The notes beneath the pieces are model-generated. The model ran no database searches, had not been told where the DNA came from, and was given only the letters and a program-made list of their open reading frames with translations. 49,512 nucleotides of DNA from Acidobacteria bacterium UBA2990 (GTDB lineage: Bacteria > Acidobacteriota > Vicinamibacteria > Vicinamibacterales > UBA8438): positions 33,569 through 83,080 of the forward strand of contig DEAE01000004.1 in NCBI GenBank assembly GCA_002347025.1, in the 5' to 3' direction. The position numbers were made by a program, and so were the translations under genes. This document shows, one piece after another, positions 8,543-17,167 of this stretch. Positions within the stretch are counted from its first letter, which is position 1, and each line of letters starts with the position of its first letter.

Positions 8543-10519
8543 CTAGGGCAACGCCAGTGCCACCCACTCCCCGGCATGATCCAATGACCCAATCGGCAAC
8601 ACGATATATTGCTTGCCTTCATGTATATAGGTGATTGGAGAACCTACGTTACCTGCCTCAAACGAGGTCTCCCAGACCACGTCTCCGGTCTCCTTGTCAA
8701 AAGCACGGAAACCTTTACCCGCATCAGGCCCAGCTCCTGGCGGCGTTCTAACCATAATGGGGTCACCTTCACTGACGAAAAGTAAGCTTTGGGTTAAAAG
8801 GGTCATTGCTCGGCCAGGCTGCCCCAGTGGAGGCACATCTAAATGGGCAATGTCTGGATGCTCTCGCGGCCCATCGCCATTAGGTACCATCCACATATGC
8901 TCACCAGTATTCATGTCAATGGCGGTGATCCGACCGTAAGGGGGCTTGAGCAGCGGAAGCCCGCGTGGGCCTTCGGGAAATGCCCGAGTTCCACGAGTAT
9001 AGCGAACGTTCATCCTATCTGGATTTCCGGGTGTTAGGTCGGCCGCAAACGTACCGGTTACCGAAGGCACGTAAAGCATGCCTGTCACCGGATCAAACCC
9101 GGCACCGCCCCACTCAGCTCCACCCACAGACCCAGGCAACTGCAATGTCCCCTTTCGATCACCATCTCCATCACCTCGAATCGAAGGCGGGGTAAAAATC
9201 TCACCTAAGACAAACGGCTCTACAATCTCGAGAGCCTCCGATCTCAGTTCTGGTGTGAAATCTATTAACGTGTCTACCGAGATACCGTGCACATCAAAGG
9301 GCGCAGGTTTGGTCGGAAATGGCTGAGTCGGAGAGATCCACTCTCCCGGGGTATCTGAACCTGGCACTGGACGCTCCACAATAGGCCAGACCGGCTCCCC
9401 AGTCACCCTATCGAACGTGTAAGCGATAGCCTGTTTCGTCAGCTGTACCACAGCCTTTATCTCACGACCGTCAACTGTGATATCCATCAAGATCGGGGCC
9501 ACGTTATTGTCGTAGTCCCACAAATCGTGATGGACCGTCTGGAAGTACCAGACCATCTCTCCGGTATCAGCCCGTAAACAAACTAGACTGTTCGCATACA
9601 AGTTGTCACCTGGACGATGTCCGCCATACATATCATTGCTGGGTGCCCCGGTTGGTAGATAGACAAGCCCAAGTTCCTCATCGGCACTCATCATTGTCCA
9701 GACGTTTCCCATCCCAGAGTACTCCCAGGAATTATCAAGCCATGTTTCGACGCCTGGTTCGCCTGCCTGAGGAATGGGGTTCCAGGTCCATCGCAAAGCG
9801 CCGGTTTGAACATCATAGGCCCGAACATAACCAGGCCTGTTTTCTTTGGTTCGCGGATGGTCCTCCATCGCCTGACCGACAACCACCACGTCTCGGACCA
9901 CCAACGGCGGGGAACTATAGTTGAAATCGACGAGATCGGCAGTGTCTTCAAAGATACGCAGATCGACTCTACCTGAGTCGCCAAACTCGGTCACTGGCTG
10001 TCCGGTTTCGAGGTCAGTCGCCAAAAGATACGGAGGGCGCACTGAAAGAATACGACGACCCTCACCATCTTCATTCTCCCAGAATCCGACGCCGCGATTA
10101 GCAGCACCACGAGGGGTTTCGTCGTCAGCCAGCAACGACAGATCCTGAACCCACAGCGTCTCACCCGTCGACGGATCGAATGCCTCGACTAGACCGATAC
10201 CATTGGACGCATAAAGTACTCCATCAACCATCACCGGAGTGGACCTTAGGTTGTTCGAGTATCGCAGGTTGGGCCACCGCGCATGAAGGCTTGCATCCAC
10301 AGCCGGTCGCCGCCAGATGATCTCAAGGCCCTGCACAGTATCGGCATTAATCTGATCGATGGCCGCATAACGAGTGAAGCCACTATCTCCACCGTGTACC
10401 CGCCACTCACCGTTTGTTCCGTGCTGAGCCTCTATGCTTACAACCATACTCAATGCACACAACAGCGTGACCAAAACACGCCGTTCTCTGCAGCAAATTT
10501 CCGTCATGTTGGTCACCAT
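8543..10519 (-). CDS. PQQ-dependent dehydrogenase, glucose-dehydrogenase-like, secreted
   Basis: A 658-residue quinoprotein. The block HHDLWDYDNNVAP (about residues 330-342) matches the membrane glucose dehydrogenase family (HHDLWD-x-D), with the presumed catalytic Asp in WDYD. Other family blocks are RYSNNLRSTPVMVDGVLY, RGVGFW and GGAEWGGAGFDPVTGMLYVPS. The five N-terminal membrane helices of E. coli Gcd are absent; instead there is one hydrophobic segment (VLVTLLCALSMVVSIEAQ) that looks like a signal peptide, so this is a soluble or loosely attached periplasmic form. Substrate could be a sugar, polyol or alcohol. In-frame ATGs at 10543, 10519 and 10507 are possible starts; 10519 follows GGAAAG but with tight spacing. 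It lies 35 bases downstream of the NIPSNAP gene. Confidence 0.88.
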   Translation of the reverse strand: MVTNMTEICCRERRVLVTLLCALSMVVSIEAQHGTNGEWRVHGGDSGFTRYAAIDQINADTVQGLEIIWRRPAVDASLHARWPNLRYSNNLRSTPVMVDGVLYASNGIGLVEAFDPSTGETLWVQDLSLLADDETPRGAANRGVGFWENEDGEGRRILSVRPPYLLATDLETGQPVTEFGDSGRVDLRIFEDTADLVDFNYSSPPLVVRDVVVVGQAMEDHPRTKENRPGYVRAYDVQTGALRWTWNPIPQAGEPGVETWLDNSWEYSGMGNVWTMMSADEELGLVYLPTGAPSNDMYGGHRPGDNLYANSLVCLRADTGEMVWYFQTVHHDLWDYDNNVAPILMDITVDGREIKAVVQLTKQAIAYTFDRVTGEPVWPIVERPVPGSDTPGEWISPTQPFPTKPAPFDVHGISVDTLIDFTPELRSEALEIVEPFVLGEIFTPPSIRGDGDGDRKGTLQLPGSVGGAEWGGAGFDPVTGMLYVPSVTGTFAADLTPGNPDRMNVRYTRGTRAFPEGPRGLPLLKPPYGRITAIDMNTGEHMWMVPNGDGPREHPDIAHLDVPPLGQPGRAMTLLTQSLLFVSEGDPIMVRTPPGAGPDAGKGFRAFDKETGDVVWETSFEAGNVGSPITYIHEGKQYIVLPIGSLDHAGEWVALALP

Positions 10520-10554
10520 CTTTCCGTGGTGTGTTAAATCCACCGCACGGGCAC

Positions 10555-10989
10555 CTATCTAATCTTAGAGAACTCGGTCGGAACGAGCATTCTTGCTTCA
10601 ATCGTGTCTACCAGTTTCCGGTCTTCTGAACGCTCAGCTGAGACAATAATCCGCTGAAAGTCAGGGTTCTCACCTAGCGTTCCCCACATTTCGTCGCGAG
10701 CTTCGAGCGAAGGATATCCCAGCATATAAACAAATGTATCGTCTGTGTCATCGCCTGTCGCGGCCGTCCAATAACCCACATTCTCCATACCGGCCTGTTC
10801 AAACATCGCCGCTGTATGATCGCGGAACCGGTCTGAGAGTTCTGCTCGCTTGCCGGCTACGGTCTTATAAACACGCAACTCGAAGACCCGTGACTCAGCT
10901 TGCCGCGCAGACAATCCCCACCCTGTTCCCAGTATCCCAAACATGCAGCTAACAAGGGTCAGAAGTTTCCATTTCATCATCTTTTTCAT
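10555..10989 (-). CDS. Secreted NIPSNAP-family protein
   Basis: A 144-residue protein with a signal peptide (about residues 1-29) followed by one NIPSNAP domain. The hallmark VFELRVYKTVAGKRAELSDRF begins just after the signal; MFEQAGMENVGYW and a conserved W region (ARDEMWGTL) follow. The family has a ferredoxin-like dimeric alpha/beta-barrel fold; bacterial members have no agreed activity, though some cluster with catabolic enzymes. The ATG at 10989 has AGGGAGAT just upstream. It sits between two PQQ-type propeller genes on the same strand, so it may act in the periplasm on the same substrates; this is context only. Confidence 0.85.
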   Translation of the reverse strand: MKKMMKWKLLTLVSCMFGILGTGWGLSARQAESRVFELRVYKTVAGKRAELSDRFRDHTAAMFEQAGMENVGYWTAATGDDTDDTFVYMLGYPSLEARDEMWGTLGENPDFQRIIVSAERSEDRKLVDTIEARMLVPTEFSKIR

Positions 10990-11020
10990 ATCTCCCTAGT
11001 TGTGGCATGACCTGATGCAG

Positions 11021-11239
11021 TCAATCGGTCGCACCGTTGTAGTTCACCGCATTGCAAGCAATTACGCCTTCTGTGTCAAGCGCGGGCTTGAACTCAAACA
11101 GTAACCCGAGTCTCATGCAAGGAGGCACAAGGCCCTCAGCCGGCTTGCCTCGATGATATTGCCAAACTCTATCCCTTATCTTGGCAACCTGCCCAGTCTC
11201 CACCTGGTCTTCGGGGGACTTGAAAACATGGGTTACCAA
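11021..11239 (-). CDS. Possible small protein, 72 residues, doubtful
   Basis: An open frame starting with TTG two bases after the stop of the upstream propeller gene and filling the 252-bp gap before the NIPSNAP gene. No ribosome-binding site is visible and I recognise no motif; it has two cysteines (PPCMRLG and IACNAVN). Codon choice looks plausible by eye but was not measured. It may be a small cotranscribed protein or simply non-coding spacer. Confidence 0.22.
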   Translation of the reverse strand: MVTHVFKSPEDQVETGQVAKIRDRVWQYHRGKPAEGLVPPCMRLGLLFEFKPALDTEGVIACNAVNYNGATD

Positions 11240-11241
11240 GT

Positions 11242-12591
11242 CTATCGGCTAGCATCATTGCTGATGCGATAGAGTTTTGATTGTGTTCGAAGAATCAAAC
11301 TACCTCGGACCACCGCCGGGGTCGCCAAAGCCATCTCGTTCAGCGAATTGGTGCGGATTAATTCAAACTCCGATCCGGCCCTGACGACAAAGGTGTCACC
11401 ATCTTCTCCAAGCAGGAAGATTCGATCATTGTATGCCCAAGGGGAGGCGGTAAACCCAGAACCAGGTTTGACCCGGGTCCGTCCGTAAATCTCACGACCA
11501 GTCCTGGCATCGTGACTCAGCAGAAACCCCCGGTCGAGTAGGGTGTAGTAAGCACCATCGTAGACCAGGGCAGACGTGTTGTAAGTGCCAAGGCGTGGTT
11601 GGTACCAAACCACGTAGTCGTTTCCATTCTGACCCGGCCGCAATGAAATATCCCCAGAAGCCCCTGGTCGGATAGCGTACACTGGCCGCGGCATTCCCCC
11701 GGGGTATCCGGAGCTGATGTAAACCAACCCGTCTTGAGCAAATGGCGTTGGAACAACATTGACGGTCATTCCAGAAAGCTCCCACAACAATGTCCCATCA
11801 AGGTTGTACGAGCGGATTTGACGAAGACCCGCGGTAACGATCTCTGTCCGCAAGTCATTCTCCCAAACAAACGGGCTGGACCAATTCTCAACCTCGTCTC
11901 GACCGACCCGCCAGACTTCCTCACCACTCGACGCATCCAAAGCGACCAAGAACGATCGTGTCGTATTGTCGTTGACGATATAGAGTCGATCCTCATGGAG
12001 GGCTGGTGAGGCAGCAGTTCCAAAACGCTGACGCCCATTAAAGACCCCTAGTTGTCGAGTCCAAGCCACATCACCATTTAGTTCCAGTGCGCCCACGAGT
12101 CCAATCGCTCCGAAGTAAACGTAAAGTCGCTCACCGTCAGTGACCGGTGTCTCCGAAGCGAAGCTATTCTTGATATGCCGTTCGATCGCAGGGACAGTCG
12201 ATCCAAGTTCCCGCACCCACCGTACTGCACCTGTTGCAAAATCCAAGTCATAAACAAGCCAGCGGTGCGAGGCATTCGACCGTGTGGCCCCGTGATCAGC
12301 GCCTGGGTCATAAAGCCCTGGCTGAGGAGATCGCTCCTCACCTGCACTGATCGCAGTGGTCACGAAGATGTGATCATCCCAAACAACTGGTGAACTCCAG
12401 CCCAGCCCAGGGATATCGGCCTGCCATACGACATTCTCGGTTTCACTCCAAACTTCAGGCAAGCGAGGATCATCAGCAATCGCACCAGCATCAAGCCCCC
12501 TAAACTTTGGCCATTGCCCCTCCTGACCATGAACAGATGCCACACTCACTGACAACATCAGTACGAATATTCCGAACAATGGACCCCGCAT
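11242..12591 (-). CDS. Secreted PQQ-like/BamB-like beta-propeller protein
   Basis: A 449-residue secreted protein with a signal peptide (about residues 1-22, ending VHG-QEG) and repeated propeller blades of the PQQ/BamB type (LDASSGEEVWR, YDLDFATGAVRWVREL, SHDARTGREIYG). It opens with WPKFRG, a frequent start in acidobacterial and planctomycete propeller proteins. It lacks the vicinal cysteine pair and the HDxxDxD active-site block of true quinoprotein dehydrogenases, so it is probably a binding or scaffold protein. The ATG at 12591 is preceded by AGGGAGAA with 8 bases spacing. It lies between the VOC gene and the NIPSNAP gene, all on the minus strand. Confidence 0.82.
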   Translation of the reverse strand: MRGPLFGIFVLMLSVSVASVHGQEGQWPKFRGLDAGAIADDPRLPEVWSETENVVWQADIPGLGWSSPVVWDDHIFVTTAISAGEERSPQPGLYDPGADHGATRSNASHRWLVYDLDFATGAVRWVRELGSTVPAIERHIKNSFASETPVTDGERLYVYFGAIGLVGALELNGDVAWTRQLGVFNGRQRFGTAASPALHEDRLYIVNDNTTRSFLVALDASSGEEVWRVGRDEVENWSSPFVWENDLRTEIVTAGLRQIRSYNLDGTLLWELSGMTVNVVPTPFAQDGLVYISSGYPGGMPRPVYAIRPGASGDISLRPGQNGNDYVVWYQPRLGTYNTSALVYDGAYYTLLDRGFLLSHDARTGREIYGRTRVKPGSGFTASPWAYNDRIFLLGEDGDTFVVRAGSEFELIRTNSLNEMALATPAVVRGSLILRTQSKLYRISNDASR

Positions 12592-12697
12592 TATTTTTCT
12601 CCCTATCCTGGGTCACTGCCACTAAAACTTGTCTATCGTCTGCCGCAGCATAAAACAGCCTGCCTCAAAAATACGAAGCCTCTCCCTGGCGCAGTCC

Positions 12698-13546
12698 TCA
12701 GTACTTATCCAACCCCTCAGTCAACTCGATATAAGTCCCAAAAGGATCGGTAAGAAAAGCAACCCCAAGATTCAAGGATGGTATTTCTGTGTAAGGTCGG
12801 TCAAAGATGATTCCCCTAGCCTCAAGTTGCTCACAAAACTCCCGGAGGTTATCCACTTCAAAGCCTATGTGGTCCAGCGCAGCACCTCGGGTTCCAATCG
12901 GCTCCACTGCCGATGGTGAATATGTCAGGTTCACTCCAGGCAAGTCAGCAGCTTCGAACGACCCTCTGTTGCCAGGCGTGGCGTTGAAAGTGTCGACGTA
13001 CCAAGATTTCATATCGTCAACCGGACCAGCAAAGTGAATGTGATGAAGTGTCATCGGAGTCGCCTCCTGATTCTGTAACAATTCGACCTTCACTCCATCT
13101 GGCGCCATGGCAAAAGCGATATAAGTGTCCTGATCCGCAATGTAAGCCAACCCGTCCTCCACAGATAGGGCTGGAGGCAGCTCCTCACGGGTCACAATCG
13201 GATAACCTGCGGCACGAACCCTATCCACTGTCGCCCGAGTACTTGGTACCGCAAAACCGATGTGGTTCACCGTGGTTCCCTTGGTCCCACTGATTGGTTC
13301 CGCCTCCCGAAGAAAAACCAACACATTGGGAAACTTGATCAATTGAAGATTGCCGCGAGTCAGCAATTCTCCACCGAGTGTATCGACCCAAAAATGCTTG
13401 TGCTCCTCAACGTTCGTCACGGTTAAATGGTGGTGCCCATACACAATCGGCCCTTGCTCGGATGCAGTTAACTGGGCCAAGGCGAGCGGTGCCACACCAA
13501 GTGCCAGTAAACCAACCAAGATAGTCCGCGAGGCGACTTTAATCAT
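12698..13546 (-). CDS. Secreted double-domain VOC (glyoxalase/extradiol dioxygenase fold) protein
   Basis: A 282-residue protein with a signal peptide (about residues 1-24, ending ALAQ) and two tandem vicinal-oxygen-chelate modules. Module one runs from YGHHHLTVTNVEEHKHFW to VELLQN; module two from LHHIHFAGPVDDMKSWY to YIELTEG. The His near the start and Glu near the end of each module are the usual metal ligands. Secreted VOC proteins are uncommon; the family includes glyoxalase I, extradiol ring-cleaving dioxygenases and resistance proteins, and I cannot choose between these. The ATG at 13546 has GGAGG about 7 bases upstream, better than the ATG at 13564, which overlaps that site. It is the first gene of the minus-strand secreted block ending near 6268. 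Confidence 0.85.
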   Translation of the reverse strand: MIKVASRTILVGLLALGVAPLALAQLTASEQGPIVYGHHHLTVTNVEEHKHFWVDTLGGELLTRGNLQLIKFPNVLVFLREAEPISGTKGTTVNHIGFAVPSTRATVDRVRAAGYPIVTREELPPALSVEDGLAYIADQDTYIAFAMAPDGVKVELLQNQEATPMTLHHIHFAGPVDDMKSWYVDTFNATPGNRGSFEAADLPGVNLTYSPSAVEPIGTRGAALDHIGFEVDNLREFCEQLEARGIIFDRPYTEIPSLNLGVAFLTDPFGTYIELTEGLDKY

Positions 13547-13674
13547 TGGAGTCCTCCATGTCATTGAATAGAACTGCCATCGTATCAGGCTTCACTAGGC
13601 CGTGGTGCGACGCGGAGAAGTCTGAAGCTCTGACAGTAACGTAGCACCCCTAAGTCAGCCGGAAATTTTAAGGG

Positions 13675-14493
13675 TCACTTCTGGACGTCTTCGTCCTGAC
13701 GATAGTGACCACGCAAGTCGTTGTAGCGCAAACGGACCAAGTCAAAAAGCATTCTCAAGGAATCGCGTATTGGGTGAACCCGGCTTGAGGGGTCATTGAC
13801 CCAGACAACTGGCACCTCTACCACCCGATAACCCAGCTTCCTACCGATCCAGAGCACTTCAACATCAAAACAGAATCGAGCTATCCGCTGGCGCGAGAAA
13901 ATACGCCGGGCGACATCGCGCCGAAAACACTTGAAACCACACTGCGTATCCCGGATACCTGGCAGCACGACCCCCCGAACAAGCACATTGAAGAACCGTC
14001 CCATCATTTCACGCCACCAAACCTGTCGTAGTCTCACGTCCGAACCGCTGAGCGCCCGCGATCCGATGGCTATATCGCAGCCTCTCCCCAAAGCAGCGAT
14101 CAACTGCTCCACCTCCTCAATTGGCGTCGAGAGGTCAGCATCAGAGAACAGCAGGTAACGTCCACGGCCAACCAGCATGCCACGGCGCACCGCTAAACCT
14201 TTGCCAAAATTGGACTCATTGTGCAGTACCGTGAGTGAGTTCCAGTCACTCGCTAGCTTCCGCACTAAACTTAAAGTCCCGTCGCTGCCACCATCAACAA
14301 CGACCAATACCTCACTGGAGAACGTTTGTCCATCGAGGTAAGCCCGAACTCGACGAAGTGTCGGCTCTAACCGGGCCACTTCTTCAAAGGCAGGAATCAC
14401 AACAGTGAGATGCACTTCTTCCTCAGTCACCACATCTCGACGAGCCTTGACGAGGTCTCTCGCGTTCGCCTCCAGATAGTAGTGACCTGACAA
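13675..14493 (-). CDS. Family 2 glycosyltransferase, dolichyl/polyprenyl-phosphate sugar synthase-like
   Basis: A GT-A fold glycosyltransferase of about 272 residues. Motifs: VVIPAFEE (31-38), VVVDGGSDGT (64-73), the nucleotide-metal motif SDAD (117-120, in FSDADLSTP), and SGSDVRLRQVWWREMMGRFFN with DTQCGFKCF, which are typical of polyprenyl-phosphate glucose/mannose synthases (ALG5/Dpm1-like). These move a sugar from a nucleotide donor to polyprenyl phosphate at the cytoplasmic face of the membrane. No C-terminal membrane helices are present. The start at 14493 is a TTG with a weak upstream GAGAG; GTG codons at 14433 or 14430 are shorter alternatives just before the fold. It is separated from neighbours by 110-240 bp and is probably transcribed alone. 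Confidence 0.85.
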   Translation of the reverse strand: MSGHYYLEANARDLVKARRDVVTEEEVHLTVVIPAFEEVARLEPTLRRVRAYLDGQTFSSEVLVVVDGGSDGTLSLVRKLASDWNSLTVLHNESNFGKGLAVRRGMLVGRGRYLLFSDADLSTPIEEVEQLIAALGRGCDIAIGSRALSGSDVRLRQVWWREMMGRFFNVLVRGVVLPGIRDTQCGFKCFRRDVARRIFSRQRIARFCFDVEVLWIGRKLGYRVVEVPVVWVNDPSSRVHPIRDSLRMLFDLVRLRYNDLRGHYRQDEDVQK

Positions 14494-14730
14494 CGGAAGA
14501 CTCTCTTGGGGATTAAGGTTGTGCCCAGAGGCGTCATCGAATTATGGCGCCAATATTCAGAATGACTCAAAGAACCCTTTAAGTCACACAGAAACGCCGC
14601 CCCAGCAGTATCGCTCCGGAGCGACTAACGGACTAAGATCACTTGCAAGTTCCTGAAACTCGGCCAAGCAGTCAAGCACTGAGCCGAACTCCGTCAACGC
14701 CAGCTGTCTCTGGACTCTGTCCATGCCTCA

Positions 14731-15576
14731 TTAAGGCGTGACAGTCACGGTCACATCAGCCGGGGTAAAGAGATAACCATCATCAGCCATCCCACGAAGC
14801 ACATAGGTTCCAGGTTCGCTAAAACGGGCTGTGGTCACGATAGTTCCGTCACCAGGAAGTTCTGGTGGCGTCCAACCAGGTGTGTGATCGGCCATCGGCA
14901 TGGTAAACGGATCGAACGTTACCGTGCCCGGCCCTCGGAATTGAATCCAAGCCAGACGGAGCCCAAGCGCATTACGTCGACCAGGAGGTCGACTGTTCCT
15001 GGCAGGACGCATCTCCGGCACACCATCGTCTTCGATCACCGCAGTGAGCATCAGTGCCTCTCCAACCACCACCGACCGCTTCAGACCCTCTGACAGTGTG
15101 ATAGCCGGGGCCTGGTTGACAACCTCCTGAGTTCCCCCACCGCTCCGGTTCATCGATATGACCTGGTTGTCGATGATCTGTTCAGGCACAAGCCAACCCA
15201 CTGCCCGATCAGTCCTGCCATTAGCGGTAACTGTCCACACCAGTTCCTTGTCTCCCCAATCGGCAGGCACCCGCACTCGCCACACAAATCGGTGCCGCCG
15301 TGGATAGAAGTACGCAGGCTGCCCTCTATCTGGATCACCCGGTTCAAAGAAATTATTTGGACCAACTGGAATATTCAGCTGCTCCTCGTAGTTTCGGTTT
15401 AGGTATCCAAACACCATATTGAAACTACCATCTGGGTTCTGCTCCCAGCCCTCAAACACCGGCTGCACATTCTGTCCGCTGTGATACGTCTGGGCTGCTG
15501 CTTCAGACGACATCGTCATCACAAGCAGACACAAACAAACAACACTGACAATTCGAAGCTGGCTAGACACAGTCAT
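14731..15576 (-). CDS. Secreted beta-rich protein of unknown function, partner of the copper/cytochrome c gene
   Basis: About 281 residues with a signal peptide (about 1-29, ending EAAAQ). The mature part has FEGWEQNPDGSFNMVFGYLNRN, a motif-like opening common in secreted acidobacterial proteins, a middle region with RPPGRRNALG, and a C-terminal Ig/PKD-like segment (FSEPGTYVLRGMADDGYLFTPADVTVTV). No catalytic motif is recognised. The ATG at 15576 has GGTGA 6 bases upstream; an upstream in-frame extension to 15642 is less likely. It follows the cytochrome c/copper monooxygenase gene by 73 bases on the same strand, and such pairs seem likely to be functionally linked; that is inference. Confidence 0.75.
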   Translation of the reverse strand: MTVSSQLRIVSVVCLCLLVMTMSSEAAAQTYHSGQNVQPVFEGWEQNPDGSFNMVFGYLNRNYEEQLNIPVGPNNFFEPGDPDRGQPAYFYPRRHRFVWRVRVPADWGDKELVWTVTANGRTDRAVGWLVPEQIIDNQVISMNRSGGGTQEVVNQAPAITLSEGLKRSVVVGEALMLTAVIEDDGVPEMRPARNSRPPGRRNALGLRLAWIQFRGPGTVTFDPFTMPMADHTPGWTPPELPGDGTIVTTARFSEPGTYVLRGMADDGYLFTPADVTVTVTP

Positions 15577-15649
15577 AAAGTTCACCAGACCACCTTCTCC
15601 CAAAAGCGGGAGAAGGCAACAGAATAGTAAGGCACCGGCCAAATAACCC

Positions 15650-16960
15650 CTACTCGCTGCTCATACGCTTCCGACGGACCAACTTCTCCTCGTAAATCTC
15701 TTCTGGCATATGAAAGAAACTCATCCATGCGAAACTCATGTCATCAATGGACCTGTTCCCGAAACCGACCCAATTCTTCGGGTCTGGATTATAGCGATTA
15801 GATGCTGTGTTATCGTGCCAGCCTATGACATGCAGGATCGTACCGGCTGGCAAGAGAGGCGCGACCTCGTCTGCATAGTTGTAAACGATGTGCCAGCCGA
15901 AATTGTGCCCTGTGCAACTCAGGGTTTCAATCGTCCCATTCGGATGAATCGCTTCAACACACATCCGCTTGCCACGAATGTGCATGTGGGGCTGAAACCC
16001 CGTGACTTGCGTCGGTTCAGGGAGCACGTAATAACCGTCGCTCCGGACATTGTCAGCACCAGCCGGAATGTCGAGGGTATCGAAACTATCTCCAACGTGG
16101 CGAGAAATTAGCACGCGATCAGGGATATACCCTTTCGGATACAGTTGGAAACCCACTCGGGTTCGGTCAACAATTTCCTCACCCACTGAGCTGTAATGCA
16201 TATTGAACCTGATCTGGGTGCCAGCCTTTATGAGACGCCCTGTTCCGTCAGGAAAAATATCCCCGTTTTTACCCATTGCATATTCATTCAGGAATCCACC
16301 ACCTTCCTCACCATTTTCGTCTTCCCATCGCATGGACGTAGCTACGTGGTGAACAACCCGATGCCCTCCTGGTGAAGGCTTGGTTTCGACCGCCTTGATG
16401 TATCGATCCTCGGCAAAACCTGAGTCTGCCCAAATATCCAGCCACCGGTCAGCGTCGACAGCCCCTATGAGTTGCTCCTCAGGAAGCTCTACGATCCACT
16501 CGGGGCTACCAATCCGCCAGTCGTCCAACGCTGCCAATTCTATCGGGGCCGGCGCATCGCCGGGGTTCCCTCGAGGAGCACCGGCATCAACCCACTGCCC
16601 TATCGTTGCGATCTCCTCGTCTGAAAGCGAGGCATCCTCCTTGAAACGACGTACCCCCACGTTGCGCTCAATAAACCAAGGCGGCATCTCGCGCTGGGCT
16701 GTCTTATCTCGAATGGCTCGAGCCCACGGGCGCACTTCCTCGTAGGTCAGCAGTGACATCGGTGCAACTGAACCCGCCCGATGGCATTGCTGGCAAGCAC
16801 GCTGCATGATAGGCAGTACATCCTTCGCAAAGGTAACCTCAGACACCGCACTCTGTCTGGCCGCAGCCATCTCGGGTCCAAACACAGTGAATCCGGCAAG
16901 AACCATCATCAACATGTGAAAGCTAAATTTTCCAGGATGCCGATTCTCGATATTACTCAT
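15650..16960 (-). CDS. Secreted cytochrome c fused to copper type II monooxygenase-like domains
   Basis: A 436-residue exported protein. After the signal region (to about residue 36) comes one c-type heme motif, CQQCH (56-60), in a short cytochrome module with MPPW. The remaining residues resemble copper type II, ascorbate-dependent monooxygenases (PHM/DBM fold): His-His204-205 in VVHHVAT, HYSS with His255, His325 and His327 in PHMHIRGK, His382 in GWHDNTA, and Met408 in IDDMSF as the likely methionine ligand of the second copper. The fused heme suggests electron delivery from the respiratory chain rather than ascorbate. The ATG at 16960 has GAGGGG 7 bases upstream. The substrate is unknown. 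Copper and heme sites are visible; activity is inferred. Confidence 0.82.
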   Translation of the reverse strand: MSNIENRHPGKFSFHMLMMVLAGFTVFGPEMAAARQSAVSEVTFAKDVLPIMQRACQQCHRAGSVAPMSLLTYEEVRPWARAIRDKTAQREMPPWFIERNVGVRRFKEDASLSDEEIATIGQWVDAGAPRGNPGDAPAPIELAALDDWRIGSPEWIVELPEEQLIGAVDADRWLDIWADSGFAEDRYIKAVETKPSPGGHRVVHHVATSMRWEDENGEEGGGFLNEYAMGKNGDIFPDGTGRLIKAGTQIRFNMHYSSVGEEIVDRTRVGFQLYPKGYIPDRVLISRHVGDSFDTLDIPAGADNVRSDGYYVLPEPTQVTGFQPHMHIRGKRMCVEAIHPNGTIETLSCTGHNFGWHIVYNYADEVAPLLPAGTILHVIGWHDNTASNRYNPDPKNWVGFGNRSIDDMSFAWMSFFHMPEEIYEEKLVRRKRMSSE

Positions 16961-17167
16961 ATCAGACCCCTCAGACCCTACAGTCGCTTCTCAACACTCA
17001 AGACAGCTCCAACCTGTAGCAGGTGGCAAGGTCGGTAGCTCCCTTGGGATTGTCTGTTACTGGCAGTGGGCGATCAACCCTCAACCACCCACAAGGTCTT
17101 ATCAAGACCCAATTATCCACCTTGAGCTCATCAAAACAGAAACTCAACTGCTGAATTTGTTTACAAT

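Noticed and set aside
17095..17109. ggtctt-atc-aagacc hairpin as a terminator
   Set aside because: The stem is short and no T-run follows on either strand.
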